Assembly: GCF_900166625.1 (NCBI RefSeq) | Contig: NZ_LT800499.1 | Location: 544,695 to 608,694 of the forward strand | Source: Halobacillus massiliensis | GTDB taxonomy: Bacteria; Bacillota; Bacilli; Bacillales; Halobacillaceae | Direction of reading: 5' to 3' | Length of the DNA stretch: 64,000 nt | In this document: one piece after another, positions 43,694 through 52,608 of the stretch | How positions within the stretch are numbered: position 1 is the stretch's first letter | Layout of the letters: every line of letters starts with the position of its first letter | Notes under the pieces: generated by a model | Database searches by the model: none | Told to the model about the DNA's origin: nothing | The model's input: the letters and a program-made list of their open reading frames with translations, nothing else | Made by a program: the position numbers and the translations under genes

Positions 43694-44887
43694 ATGTTCG
43701 ATACAATTGAAAAAGCTATAGAACGGCTGCAGCAGGGAAAACTGGTCATTGTCTGTGATGATGAAGACCGTGAAAATGAAGGAGACTTAATCGGACTCGC
43801 AGAACATGTGACACCGGAAATGATTAATTTTATGATCACTCGAGGCAGAGGCCTTGTTTGTACACCGATCACCGGAGGGTTAGCGGAAAAGCTTGAGCTG
43901 CTGCCGATGGTGAACAATAACAGCGACCCGCACGGTACTGCTTTCACTGTAAGCATTGATCATAAAAAATCAACGACAGGGATTTCAGCAGATGAACGGG
44001 CCATGACCATTAAAGAACTGCTGAACCCAGAAGTAAAACCAGAGGATTTTCAAAAACCAGGCCATATCTTCCCGCTGATTGCTAAAGAAGGCGGAGTGCT
44101 CAGAAGAGCCGGCCATACAGAAGCAGCAGTAGACCTTGCTGTACTAGCGGGAGCTAAGCCGGCTGGAGTAATTTGTGAAATCATTAAGGATGACGGTACG
44201 ATGGCACGTGTGCCTGATTTACGGGAAATGGCTGATGAATTTGATATTCCTATGATTACTATCGCTGATCTAATTCAGCACCGTCACCGGCACGAAGATC
44301 ATGTAAAACGCGAAGTGGAAATCAAGCTTCCGACAGAATACGGAGACTTCCGTGCTGTAGCATACAGCAATGATATTGATAATAAAGAACACATTGCTTT
44401 AATTAAAGGTGAAGTGAAACAAGGAGAGCCTACTCTCGTACGTGTTCACTCCGAATGCCTCACAGGAGATGTGTTTGGATCTTACCGCTGTGACTGTGGG
44501 CCGCAGCTTCACAACGCATTACGTCAGATTTCAGAGAACGGACATGGTGTGCTGCTTTATATGCGTCAGGAAGGCAGAGGCATTGGACTTCTGAATAAAA
44601 TGTTTGCCTATAAGCTGCAGGAGGAAGGGTTAGATACAGTAGAAGCTAATGAAAAACTGGGCTTTGGCCCTGACCTGCGGGATTATGGAGTCGGTGCTCA
44701 GATCTTACGAGAACTCGGTATCTCCAAAATCAAGCTGCTGACCAACAATCCGAAAAAAATTTCAGGACTAAGCGGCTACGGCCTCGAAGTCGTCGAACGA
44801 GTTCCAATTGAAATGCCATCACGAAAAGAAAACGAACTCTACCTCAAAACAAAACAATCCAAAATGGGCCACCTCTTTCATTATTAG
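43694..44887 (+). CDS. ribBA: Bifunctional DHBP synthase / GTP cyclohydrolase II
   Basis: 397 residues. The N-terminal 3,4-dihydroxy-2-butanone-4-phosphate synthase has [11 protein letters not shown] (about 26-36) and the [11 protein letters not shown] block. The C-terminal GTP cyclohydrolase II has the zinc cysteines in [20 protein letters not shown] (about 254-273) and RQEGRGIGL. It supplies both precursors of riboflavin. AAGGAG precedes ATG 43694. A repeat segment (44888-45057) separates it from ribH, unlike the usual tight spacing. Confidence 0.97.
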   Translation: MFDTIEKAIERLQQGKLVIVCDDEDRENEGDLIGLAEHVTPEMINFMITRGRGLVCTPITGGLAEKLELLPMVNNNSDPHGTAFTVSIDHKKSTTGISADERAMTIKELLNPEVKPEDFQKPGHIFPLIAKEGGVLRRAGHTEAAVDLAVLAGAKPAGVICEIIKDDGTMARVPDLREMADEFDIPMITIADLIQHRHRHEDHVKREVEIKLPTEYGDFRAVAYSNDIDNKEHIALIKGEVKQGEPTLVRVHSECLTGDVFGSYRCDCGPQLHNALRQISENGHGVLLYMRQEGRGIGLLNKMFAYKLQEEGLDTVEANEKLGFGPDLRDYGVGAQILRELGISKIKLLTNNPKKISGLSGYGLEVVERVPIEMPSRKENELYLKTKQSKMGHLFHY

Positions 44888-45057
44888 GTAGAAAAGTGGA
44901 GAGGGGCCGTTTAGGCCTGAAACGCATAAGCAAAACCATGTAGTTGCGGTTTATGCCACGCAATGGGTTTGCTTATGACGCGAAGGCCTGCCCCTCGGAA
45001 CTGGCCAGTAGAAAAGCGGAAGTGGCCTGGTAGACACGACACGCATAAGCAAAACAG
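44888..45057. repeat. Second repeat family: hairpin element between ribBA and ribH
   Basis: One full copy (44888-45006), an imperfect inverted repeat with arms GAGGGGCCGTTTAGGCCTG and its near complement ending GGCCTGCCCCTC, containing ACGCATAAGCAAAACC and GGGTTTGCTTATGACGC. It is followed by a second 5'-half copy (AGTAGAAAAGCGGAAGTGGC to ACGCATAAGCAAAACA). Unrelated to the A/B modules. Similar AGAAAAGCGGAAG...CATAAG elements are common between genes in Bacillus. Inside the rib operon it may alter mRNA stability. Confidence 0.8.
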
Positions 45058-45118
45058 AAAGATTGAACGACAAGAAGGAAATTTAAAAAGATGAAAAAAT
45101 TAAAGGAGCGAATAAATT

Positions 45119-45589
45119 ATGGTAAAAAAGCTGGAAGGTAACTTAGTAGGCAGCGGATTAAAAGTAGGGATCGTTGTCGGGCGATTCAACGACTTTATTA
45201 CAGGACGTCTTTATGAAGGGGCAGTAGATGCTCTAAAACGACACGGAGTAGATTTAGATGATGTGGAAGCGGCCTATGTGCCGGGAGCTTACGAAATTCC
45301 TATGGTTGCCGGTAAAATGGCAAACTCAGGAAAGTATGATGCTGTGATTACGCTAGGAGCCGTTATTCGCGGATCTACTCCTCACTTTGATTATGTATGT
45401 GGAGAGGCGGCCAAAGGAATTTCTCAGGCTTCCATTCAGAGCGGTGTTCCTGTAATCTTTGGTGTAATTACAACTGATACAATTGAACAGGCTATTGAAC
45501 GTGCAGGTACAAAAGCTGGAAACAAAGGCTGGGAAGCAGCGACAGCAGCGATTGAAATGGCTAACTTAAACCGCCAGTTTGAAGTTTAA
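45119..45589 (+). CDS. ribH: 6,7-dimethyl-8-ribityllumazine synthase
   Basis: 156 residues, full length. It has the substrate-binding [13 protein letters not shown] (about 24-36), VPGAYEIPM and the catalytic His in [14 protein letters not shown] (about residue 89). It forms the 60-subunit capsid that often encloses RibE in Bacillus. AAAGGAG precedes ATG. Last rib gene; terminator at 45627. Confidence 0.97.
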   Translation: MVKKLEGNLVGSGLKVGIVVGRFNDFITGRLYEGAVDALKRHGVDLDDVEAAYVPGAYEIPMVAGKMANSGKYDAVITLGAVIRGSTPHFDYVCGEAAKGISQASIQSGVPVIFGVITTDTIEQAIERAGTKAGNKGWEAATAAIEMANLNRQFEV

Positions 45590-45626
45590 GATTAGTTTCA
45601 GTTCGGGCCTGCAACTGAACATGTGT

Positions 45627-45657
45627 AAAATCCTCTAAGCTGACTTAGGGGGTTTTT
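45627..45657 (+). terminator. Terminator of the rib operon
   Basis: AAAATCCTCTAAG pairs with CTTAGGGGGTTTT around CTGA, then T. Confidence 0.88.
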
Positions 45658-45762
45658 CATATGTGATTTGATTAGACCCCTTTAAAGTAGGGTATTTTTA
45701 ATAGGTGAAACCAATTTGTTTTCATACTAGATAGGCAATATGTTTTAGTGAGAGTTGTTTTC

Positions 45763-45776
45763 GGAAAGCGCTATGA
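45763..45776 (+). promoter_or_regulatory. Possible CcpA cre site upstream of the M29 aminopeptidase
   Basis: GGAAAGCGCTATGA matches 12 of 14 cre positions; about 165 bp upstream of the gene at 45940. The rest of 45658-45939 holds no gene that I can support. Confidence 0.35.
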
Positions 45777-45939
45777 TCAAAAAACAACCCCGCTGTATGC
45801 TCGGGAAATTGAATTACATAGCTTTACTGGTTTCTTATTCTGACAAGAACTTTATATGAGCCCCAAAAATGACAGAAGAAGCTCAAATGAAACGATTGAA
45901 ACATTTGAAGTAGTAAATGATTGAATAGGAGGAATAACG

Positions 45940-47181
45940 ATGACAACACATCAGCATAATTTAGAGAAATATGCCACATTAGCTTTGAAAAAAGGAGTGA
46001 ACCTGCAAAGGGAGCAGGGGCTGCTTATTAACGCTCCTGTAGAAGCGGCAGATTTTGTCCGTATTATTACTGCGAAAGCTTACGGAATGGGAGTAAAGAA
46101 TGTTCACATTGAGTGGAATGATGAAATGGTAAGCTATATGAAGATGAAAAATGCGCCGCTCAGTGTTTTGGAAGATTTCCCTAAATGGAAAGTTGATGCA
46201 CTGGAAGGAATGGCGAAGGATGGGTACTCCATTCTAACCGTTTATGGGCCGAACCCGGATTTATTAAAGGGCGTAAACCCTGAAAGAATCTCAAAAGCAA
46301 CGAAAGCGAGCGGTGAAGCTCTAAGCAGCTACCGTGATTATTTGATGAATGATAAAGTAACATGGTCTATCGTCGCCTATCCTCAAGAAGCTTGGGCAAA
46401 AAAAGTGTTTCCAGAAGAATCGGCGGAAAAAGCGATAGAGAAGTTGTGGGAGCAGATTTTTAAAATTACCAGAGTAGATCAGGACGATCCTGTAGAAGCC
46501 TGGGAAAAGCATAACGAAACACTGAGAAAAGCACGAGAGTTTTTAAATCAGAAACAGTATAAGCGTTTGCATTATAAAGCTCCGGGCACTGACTTGACAG
46601 TTGGTCTTGTGGAAGATCATATCTGGCATGGAGGCTCTACTAAATCAGAGAAAGGGGTAGAGTTCAACCCCAATATGCCGACAGAAGAGGTCTTTACTAT
46701 GCCGCATAAATACGGAGTACAAGGTACGGTTAGCAGCACAAAGCCCCTGAGTTATGGCGGAAACTTGATTGAGAACTTTACGCTTACTTTTGAAAATGGG
46801 AAAGTCGTCGATTACTCTGCAGAATCCGGAGAGGAAACCTTGAAGCACCTTCTTCAATCGGACGACGGAGCTAAGCGTCTTGGTGAAGTAGCTCTTGTCC
46901 CTAATGAGTCACCTGTATCCAAATCCGGTCACATCTTCTTCAACACGCTGTATGATGAAAATGCTTCCTGTCACTTAGCATTAGGAAAAGCTTATCCGAC
47001 AAATGTAAAAGGTGGATCCACGATGAGTAAGGAGCAGATGGATCAACATGGAGTGAATGATAGTATCGTACATGAAGACTTTATGATGGGATCAGCAGAG
47101 CTCGACATAGATGGCGAGACAAAAGAAGGAGAGTTCGAACCTATTTTCCGAAAAGGACAGTGGGCGGTTGAATTTGAATAA
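45940..47181 (+). CDS. M29-family aminopeptidase
   Basis: 413 residues, complete. AmpS/AmpT-type metallo-aminopeptidase of the cytoplasm. The N-terminal half has a Rossmann-like domain (LLINAPVEAADFVRIIT); the C-terminal metal site includes PTEEVFTMPHK, ENASCHLALG and VHEDFMMGSAELDIDG. It is paralogous to the partial gene at the start of the window (about 70 percent identical by eye). AGGAGG precedes ATG 45940. Monocistronic, terminator at 47191. Confidence 0.93.
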   Translation: MTTHQHNLEKYATLALKKGVNLQREQGLLINAPVEAADFVRIITAKAYGMGVKNVHIEWNDEMVSYMKMKNAPLSVLEDFPKWKVDALEGMAKDGYSILTVYGPNPDLLKGVNPERISKATKASGEALSSYRDYLMNDKVTWSIVAYPQEAWAKKVFPEESAEKAIEKLWEQIFKITRVDQDDPVEAWEKHNETLRKAREFLNQKQYKRLHYKAPGTDLTVGLVEDHIWHGGSTKSEKGVEFNPNMPTEEVFTMPHKYGVQGTVSSTKPLSYGGNLIENFTLTFENGKVVDYSAESGEETLKHLLQSDDGAKRLGEVALVPNESPVSKSGHIFFNTLYDENASCHLALGKAYPTNVKGGSTMSKEQMDQHGVNDSIVHEDFMMGSAELDIDGETKEGEFEPIFRKGQWAVEFE

Positions 47182-47190
47182 AGGAAGGAC

Positions 47191-47217
47191 AAGCGGGCTT
47201 CTAAGCCCGCTTTTTTT
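47191..47217 (+). terminator. Terminator after the M29 aminopeptidase
   Basis: AAGCGGGCTT pairs with AAGCCCGCTT with a tight loop, followed by seven T. Confidence 0.92.
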
Positions 47218-47292
47218 ATGAGCGGGTTGCAATAGATTAGAGTACAGGGATTGTAGAAATGGGGTGTAAATTAATTCTGTTTTGTTACAGTT

Positions 47293-47321
47293 TTGACATC
47301 TTCGTTACGGTTTATTTAAAT
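47293..47321 (+). promoter_or_regulatory. Sigma-A type promoter of the acyltransferase gene
   Basis: TTGACA at 47293-47298, 17-bp spacer, TTAAAT at 47316-47321; the ATG is 116 bp further. Confidence 0.55.
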
Positions 47322-47436
47322 CATGATGAAAAAAGAGTATTTATCATTTCAAATATGTTAAAAAAAGAGAGGACAGGTTTTAAATAATATAAAAGTGAGT
47401 AAATATAAAGTATAGAAAATTAGAGGGTGAAGATGA

Positions 47437-48450
47437 ATGAAGCGGGATGCTATATTTGACAACGCAAAAGTTTTACTTATTTTTCTTGTAGTTTTCGGTC
47501 ATATGATTCAGCCGACGATTAGTGGCTCAGATGGAATGAATACTTTATATATGTGGATTTATACCTTTCACATGCCAGCGTTTATTTTTTTAGCCGGCTT
47601 CTTTGCGAAAGGTTCAGGAAACAAAAACTATATCTTAAAGCTGGCAAAAAAACTGATTTTGCCTTACCTTATTTTTCAAACGATTTATACTTTGTTTTTT
47701 CTGTTTATCGGAAAATCTGAATGGCTGAATGCGCCATTTACACCTCATTGGTCGCTATGGTTCTTATTCAGTTTATTCTGCTGGCACATACTGCTAGTGA
47801 TATTTAAGAAAATCCCTGCATTACTTGGAATTACTCTATCCATCGCAATTGGGGTAGGTGTAGGTTATTTCGGAAATATCGGACATGAATTCAGCTTATC
47901 AAGAACTTTCGTGTTCTTCCCATTCTTCCTGATCGGCTACTGGCTGACAAAGGAACAGGTGAAAAGCTGGAGACGGCCGGCAATCCGAATCGCAAGCGTT
48001 GGCATTATGACGGCTGTTGCTGTATTTATTGCGTTTGCTCCTGAATTTGATTCCGGATGGCTGCTTGGCTCTAAATCATATGAGACGCTTGGTGCGCCGG
48101 AACTTGGCGGTATTTACCGATTTGGTGTATATCTAGTAGCCTTGCTTATGAGCATGAGCCTGATGTCACTGATGCCTAACAAGCATTACAGCCTTACTGA
48201 ATTAGGCGGTCAGACGCTTTATGTATACCTCCTCCATGGATTTATTGTTCAACTGCTTCGTCAGATGGAATGGGTACAGGTTAATAATGTATTTGATGTA
48301 GCGGCGTATGCCATACTATCAGCCTTAATCGTTTACCTGCTATCTACAGGTACGATTCGAACATTTACACAGCCAATTATTGAAGGACGATTCCAACTTC
48401 TTAGAAAACAGTGGACTCAAGTTAATAACGATCACTATCGCACGAATTAA
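47437..48450 (+). CDS. Acyltransferase 3 family membrane protein
   Basis: 337 residues, about ten membrane spans. The family motif starts FDNAKVLLIFLVVFGHMIQP, with the catalytic His in VFGH (about residue 22), and HMPAFIFLAGFFAKG follows. It transfers acyl groups, usually acetyl, to sugars at the outer face of the membrane, for example in O-acetylation of cell-wall polymers. There is no C-terminal SGNH domain, so it belongs to the stand-alone group seen in Bacillus. Promoter at 47293. The next gene starts 91 bp on, behind a hairpin. Confidence 0.85.
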   Translation: MKRDAIFDNAKVLLIFLVVFGHMIQPTISGSDGMNTLYMWIYTFHMPAFIFLAGFFAKGSGNKNYILKLAKKLILPYLIFQTIYTLFFLFIGKSEWLNAPFTPHWSLWFLFSLFCWHILLVIFKKIPALLGITLSIAIGVGVGYFGNIGHEFSLSRTFVFFPFFLIGYWLTKEQVKSWRRPAIRIASVGIMTAVAVFIAFAPEFDSGWLLGSKSYETLGAPELGGIYRFGVYLVALLMSMSLMSLMPNKHYSLTELGGQTLYVYLLHGFIVQLLRQMEWVQVNNVFDVAAYAILSALIVYLLSTGTIRTFTQPIIEGRFQLLRKQWTQVNNDHYRTN

Positions 48451-48468
48451 TAAAGGAATAAATTGGAC

Positions 48469-48538
48469 AAAAATACCTCCCTTTACGGTTAAAATTTCCT
48501 CCTTGTGGGAAAATACCAAACAGAAGGGAGGTATTTTT
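48469..48538 (+). promoter_or_regulatory. Hairpin that buries the ribosome site of the DJ-1/PfpI gene
   Basis: AAAAATACCTCCCTT (48469-48483) is the exact inverse complement of AAGGGAGGTATTTTT (48524-48538). The 3' arm contains the GGGAGG ribosome site of the gene at 48542, and the T run reaches the ATG. The 40-nt loop has an inner stem TTTCC / GGAAA. The element may act both as terminator for the upstream gene and as a translation switch. Confidence 0.75.
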
Positions 48539-48541
48539 TTT

Positions 48542-49201
48542 ATGAAAAAAATACTTATGGTTGTGACAAATGCAGAGAAATTGAATGAAAAGGATACGGG
48601 CCTCTGGCTATCAGAGTTTGTTGAACCTTCTACAGAATGGAAGGACTCAGGCTACGAAGTCACGGCAGCCAGTATTAAGGGCGGTAAAATACCAATTGAT
48701 CCTAACAGTTATACTAATGAACTCCCCGATGTGTGGGACGGGGTAATGGAGCCGATCAACGATACGAAAAAGCTGTCAGACATCAATCCGGAGAACTATG
48801 ATGCCGTATTCTTTTGTGGAGGACATGGTGCGGCCGTCGATTTCCCAAACAATAAAGAAATTGAGTCCCTTCTTAACCATTTTTCAAAAAATAACAAGCT
48901 GATAGGGTCCATCTGCCACGGACCAGCGGCTTTTGTTGGAACGAAAAGGGAAGACGGCCAATCCTTTGTAAAAAATGTTAAACTGACTGGATTTTCAAAT
49001 GAAGAAGAAAAAGCAGTCGAGATGGAACAAGCTGTTCCATTTCTGTTAGAGAACGAATTGAAGGAAGCGGGAGCCGAATACGAAGCCAAAGGACCAGAAG
49101 AAAGCTATGTAGTTGTCGACGGCCAATTCGTTACAGGCCAAAACCACCGTTCCACTTATGAGATCGCCCAGGTTTTCAAAGACCAGTTAGAAAAAGCCTA
49201 A
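48542..49201 (+). CDS. DJ-1/PfpI family protein (Hsp31/YajL-like)
   Basis: 219 residues, a class I glutamine-amidotransferase-like fold. The nucleophile elbow is GSICHGPAA (Cys about 119), with the acidic partner in the preceding GGHGAAVDFP block. Members act as chaperones, deglycases or glutathione-independent glyoxalases that detoxify methylglyoxal. The length and the D-N-N-K stretch before the elbow resemble Hsp31-type proteins. ATG lies at the end of a T run behind GGGAGG, which is paired in a perfect 15-bp hairpin, so expression may be controlled by RNA folding. Terminator follows at 49202. Confidence 0.85.
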   Translation: MKKILMVVTNAEKLNEKDTGLWLSEFVEPSTEWKDSGYEVTAASIKGGKIPIDPNSYTNELPDVWDGVMEPINDTKKLSDINPENYDAVFFCGGHGAAVDFPNNKEIESLLNHFSKNNKLIGSICHGPAAFVGTKREDGQSFVKNVKLTGFSNEEEKAVEMEQAVPFLLENELKEAGAEYEAKGPEESYVVVDGQFVTGQNHRSTYEIAQVFKDQLEKA

Positions 49202-49234
49202 CAAAAGCCGCTCCCGTTTAAGGAGCGGCTTTTG
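49202..49234 (+). terminator. Terminator after the DJ-1/PfpI gene
   Basis: 13-bp perfect stem CAAAAGCCGCTCC / GGAGCGGCTTTTG with a 7-nt loop. Confidence 0.9.
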
Positions 49235-49344
49235 TCTTTCAAAACGCTGGGATTTCACTCGGTTCTTATGCTCTCGAGAAGGCTTTTTTTGATTCTCACT
49301 TAAACGGCGGGAAAAGAGTTCCGTTTACATTTGATATAGAAAAC

Positions 49345-50104
49345 CGGGCCAGGGGAAACAACTCGCTTTCCATGGGCGAACGGTGAGCTTCCTCGGGCTT
49401 TGCCTTCCGGGATTTCCTCTGTTCTTTATTTCCAAGGAAGCTTCTTTAATACTCAATTAAAGGGAAAGAGAGTTCCGTTTACTATGTATTAGAAAACCGG
49501 GCCAGGGGAAAGACTCGCTTTCCATGGGCGAACGGTGAGCTTCCTCGGGCTTTGCTTCCAGGATTTCCTCTGTTCTTTATTTCCAAGGAAGCTTCTTTAA
49601 TACTCAATTAAAGGGAAAGAGAGTTCCGTTTACTATGTATTAGAAAACCGGGCCTGGGGAAAGACTCGCTTTCCATGGGCGAACGGTGAGCTTCCTCGGG
49701 CTTTTAGCCCTCCGGGATCTCACCCTGTTCTCTTCTCCCATAGGAGTCTCGCCGTTTCCCCTGGCCCTTTATGTTTTTTAGAGTAACTTAACCTTAACAT
49801 AACAGGACAAAGGTAGAGGTTTTTCTCCCAAATATAGTGTTCCGTTTCCGCTATTAGTGATAATGCGGCTGGGAAATGGCGAGACTCCTGCAGGAAGAAG
49901 AGCCAAGGTGAGATCCGCGAGTGCAACGAGCTAGCTCACCGGCTCCCCGCGGAAAGCGAGTCATTTCCAAGCCGCTTTTCTCCAACTACAGGAAACGGGA
50001 CGTTCTTTTATTCCCTTCTCAGAAAAGAGGAAAGAAAGAGAGCCATGAGTACAACAATCTAGCTCACGGCTCCCACAGAAAGCGAGCTAATTCCCAGCCT
50101 CGTT
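49345..50104. repeat. Palindromic repeat locus 4: three A modules, spacer, B modules
   Basis: In 49235-50234, where no gene is seen. A modules begin at about 49345, 49498 and 49649, a tandem step of 151-153 bp; the first two are truncated after TTCCTCTGTTC and the third is complete (to 49767). Each is preceded by AGTTCCGTTTAC. A spacer with GTGTTCCGTTT leads to module B (49865-49975), then a decayed B (about 50034-50104) and TAAACGGAACA. Converging flanking genes. Confidence 0.88.
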
Positions 50105-50191
50105 TCTCACAACGAGATAAACGGAACAGTTCTTCTCCAATAGTGTATCCTATACGGAATTTAATCTAATCTGTTATCTAATCCAACATAA

Positions 50192-50220
50192 TAAAAAGCC
50201 GTCCCTGTATAGGAACGGCT
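50192..50220 (-). terminator. Terminator of the YjiH-family gene
   Basis: AGCCGTCCC and GGAACGGCT form the stem; on the minus strand it is followed by TTTTTAT. Confidence 0.85.
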
Positions 50221-50234
50221 GTAATTATAAACTA

Positions 50235-51590
50235 TTAAAAAATAATATGTGCGATTAAAGCAATAACCGGCAAGGTAATAATCGTACGCAGCAAGAAGAT
50301 AATGAAAAGATCCTTCAGTCCAACAGGTACCTTTGAACCAAGCAGCAAGCCACCGACTTCTGACATATAAATCAACTGTGTAACGGAAAGAGAGGCAATG
50401 ACGAAACGCGTCATTTCACTTTCAATACCTGAACCGATAATAGCAGGAAGGAACATGTCCGCAAAGCCGACTAAAATCGTTTCAGAAGCTTCCTGTGCGT
50501 ATGGAATCTGCAAAAGCTCCAGAATCGGGATAAACGGATAACCAAGCCAGGTAAATACCGGGGTATATTCAGCAATTACTAAAGCAATCGTACCGAGAGC
50601 CATAACAATCGGCGCAACACCCATCCACATATCGAGAATATTCTTTCCGCCATCTTTGAAGAATTTGACTGGCCCGCTGGATTTGCTTCCCCGATCAACG
50701 GCTTGAGCATATGCGTAAGTAAAAGCATTATGCTGTTCTGGAACGGTTTCCTCTATAGCAGCCGCTTCTTCTGTAACATACGTATTTGCTTTTCTTGATA
50801 GCGGCGGAATACGCGGCATAATCAAAGCGGCTATGAGGCCAGCAATTGCTACTGTAATATAGAAAGGAATAAACAGATGGCCAAGTCCGACTTCTGAAAT
50901 AACGACTAAGCTGAAAGTTATGGAAACGATGGAAAAGGTTGTACCGATTACAGCTGCTTCACGTTTCGTGTAATAACCTTCTTCATACTGTTTACTTGTC
51001 AGCAGGACTCCGATGGTGCCGTCGCCGAGCCAGGAAGCCAAAGCGTCGATAGAAGATCTTCCCGGAAGGCGGAATAACGGGCGCATGATTTTCGTAAGAA
51101 GTACGCCAAACATTTCAAGTAAACCGAAATTAAGAAGAAGGGGAAGAAATAATCCCGCAAAAAGAAATACAGCAAATAGGACATGGAGAAGGCTGTCCAG
51201 CAGCAATCCGCCTGTATCTTCAGAAATAATTGCTTCAGGGCCTATTTGAAAGTAAACCATAACGGCAAAAATTGCCCCTAAAATTCTTGTAATGACCCAT
51301 ACGGCAGGAACATTAAAAAGAGACTTGAAAAAAGGGGTCTCATCCAGCTTATCAGGACCGACAAATTTGACGGCCAATGTAAGAATTGCAGTAAGCAATA
51401 TAATAAACATCATAATAAGAGATAAGTAGTCCACGAGAACTTCCTGAACCCATGTTGCTAGAATAGCTATTAAAATTGTGACACTTTCTGAACCTGAATC
51501 ATAGAAAGGGACCATGAAGAGTAGTATCCCGAGTAATGATGGTATGATAAATTTCAAATGAGAAGAAGCTTTATAATCACTTGCTTTCAT
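50235..51590 (-). CDS. YjiH-family membrane protein with Gate (nucleoside-recognition) domains
   Basis: 451 residues, about ten spans. Two Gate-type regions (LFLPLLLNFGLLEMFGVLL near 150-170 and SETILVGFADMFLPAIIGSGI near 370) resemble nucleoside permease and spore maturation protein A/B folds. The pattern matches the YjiH family, a putative transporter with unknown substrate. A hydrophilic loop (about residues 270-310) precedes the last third. No clear AGGAGG precedes the ATG; GGGAGAGCACTATTTT is the nearest. Monocistronic. Confidence 0.82.
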   Translation of the reverse strand: MKASDYKASSHLKFIIPSLLGILLFMVPFYDSGSESVTILIAILATWVQEVLVDYLSLIMMFIILLTAILTLAVKFVGPDKLDETPFFKSLFNVPAVWVITRILGAIFAVMVYFQIGPEAIISEDTGGLLLDSLLHVLFAVFLFAGLFLPLLLNFGLLEMFGVLLTKIMRPLFRLPGRSSIDALASWLGDGTIGVLLTSKQYEEGYYTKREAAVIGTTFSIVSITFSLVVISEVGLGHLFIPFYITVAIAGLIAALIMPRIPPLSRKANTYVTEEAAAIEETVPEQHNAFTYAYAQAVDRGSKSSGPVKFFKDGGKNILDMWMGVAPIVMALGTIALVIAEYTPVFTWLGYPFIPILELLQIPYAQEASETILVGFADMFLPAIIGSGIESEMTRFVIASLSVTQLIYMSEVGGLLLGSKVPVGLKDLFIIFLLRTIITLPVIALIAHIIF

Positions 51591-51717
51591 AAAATAGTGC
51601 TCTCCCGTCTAATGTAAAGAATAATTATACAGCATTTTTAATTTTAATACGATTTTAATAAAATGCCAATAGAAAATATTGCCTTTATCATTATTCGCTG
51701 AAAATGAGGAAAATCCT

Positions 51718-52590
51718 TTAAATTTTTGTAAACCTTTTCAGGATTTTGTCGACAGGAGATCCGTAGGTTTCTCCAAAAAGATTTAGATGGACGAGCAAGT
51801 AAAAAAGCTGGTAGAGGGGACGCAGCTCTTTATATTCAGAAGGAAGTGGTGTAACTTCCTGATAGGACTTGTAAAAATCGTCAGGAAATCCGCCGAACAA
51901 CTCTGTAAATGCAAGTTCAAAACAAGGGTCTCCGTATAAAACGGACGGATCTATTAAGTAAGGCTCTCCGTGACTTCCCGTAATATAGTTTCCACCCCAT
52001 AAATCGCCGTGAAGCAGCGAAGAGGAAGGAGTTTCTGGAATAAACCGATCGAGGTTTTCCAAGAGCCATTCCAGGTTTCGCTGTCTAGAAAGAGGGAGGG
52101 TGTCTTTTTTAACACCTATGGTTAGCTGTTCTTTTAGCCGGCAGTCGCGATAATATTCAAGCCAAGTGTTTTTCCATACATTAGGCTGATCGAGTTTTCC
52201 TACGAATGTAGGGTGGCCGAAGCCGTAATTTTCAGCTTGATGTGTATGCATCTGGGCTAATTTTCTACCAAGGACTTCACCTGTATGGGCTTCTGGTGTC
52301 CCGTCGATCCACTCCAGGACAAGCAGTGCTGTTTCTCCTTGTTTCGGTTCGTCATAATAGTAAACATCGGGAACAGCTATCGTTTTTGTTTCTTCTATTA
52401 ACCTTAAGCCTTCTGCTTCGGCCTTAAAAAAGTGAGAGGGTACGTTCCTGTTTCCTTTTATAAAATATTCGCGCTCTGCAGTCGCGACATAAAAAGCCTG
52501 GTTAATATCTCCACCGCTGATTTGATGAATGTCTTTTACGGGGGAGGAATCACCCAGATATTTTAAAACCCGTTCAATATCCTGCCTCAT
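51718..52590 (-). CDS. Fructosamine/ketosamine-3-kinase family protein
   Basis: 290 residues, a small-molecule kinase of the aminoglycoside-phosphotransferase fold. It has the first-lobe Lys in REYFIKGN, the catalytic HGDLWGGNYI (about 195-204) and the metal Asp in YLIDPSVLYGDP (about 213-224). Fructosamine-3-kinases phosphorylate glucose- or ribose-derived Amadori products on proteins, helping to reverse glycation. ATG 52590 follows AAAGGAG; the earlier ATG 52608 lies before that site. It directly follows the GNAT gene (18 bp) on the same strand, so they are co-transcribed. Confidence 0.87.
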   Translation of the reverse strand: MRQDIERVLKYLGDSSPVKDIHQISGGDINQAFYVATAEREYFIKGNRNVPSHFFKAEAEGLRLIEETKTIAVPDVYYYDEPKQGETALLVLEWIDGTPEAHTGEVLGRKLAQMHTHQAENYGFGHPTFVGKLDQPNVWKNTWLEYYRDCRLKEQLTIGVKKDTLPLSRQRNLEWLLENLDRFIPETPSSSLLHGDLWGGNYITGSHGEPYLIDPSVLYGDPCFELAFTELFGGFPDDFYKSYQEVTPLPSEYKELRPLYQLFYLLVHLNLFGETYGSPVDKILKRFTKI

Positions 52591-52608
52591 AATTCCCGCT
52601 CCTTTCAT

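Noticed and set aside
45875-45913. Short ORF starting ATGACAGAAGAAGCTC before the M29 gene
   Set aside because: Only 14 codons, no ribosome site and no match to the neighbouring families.
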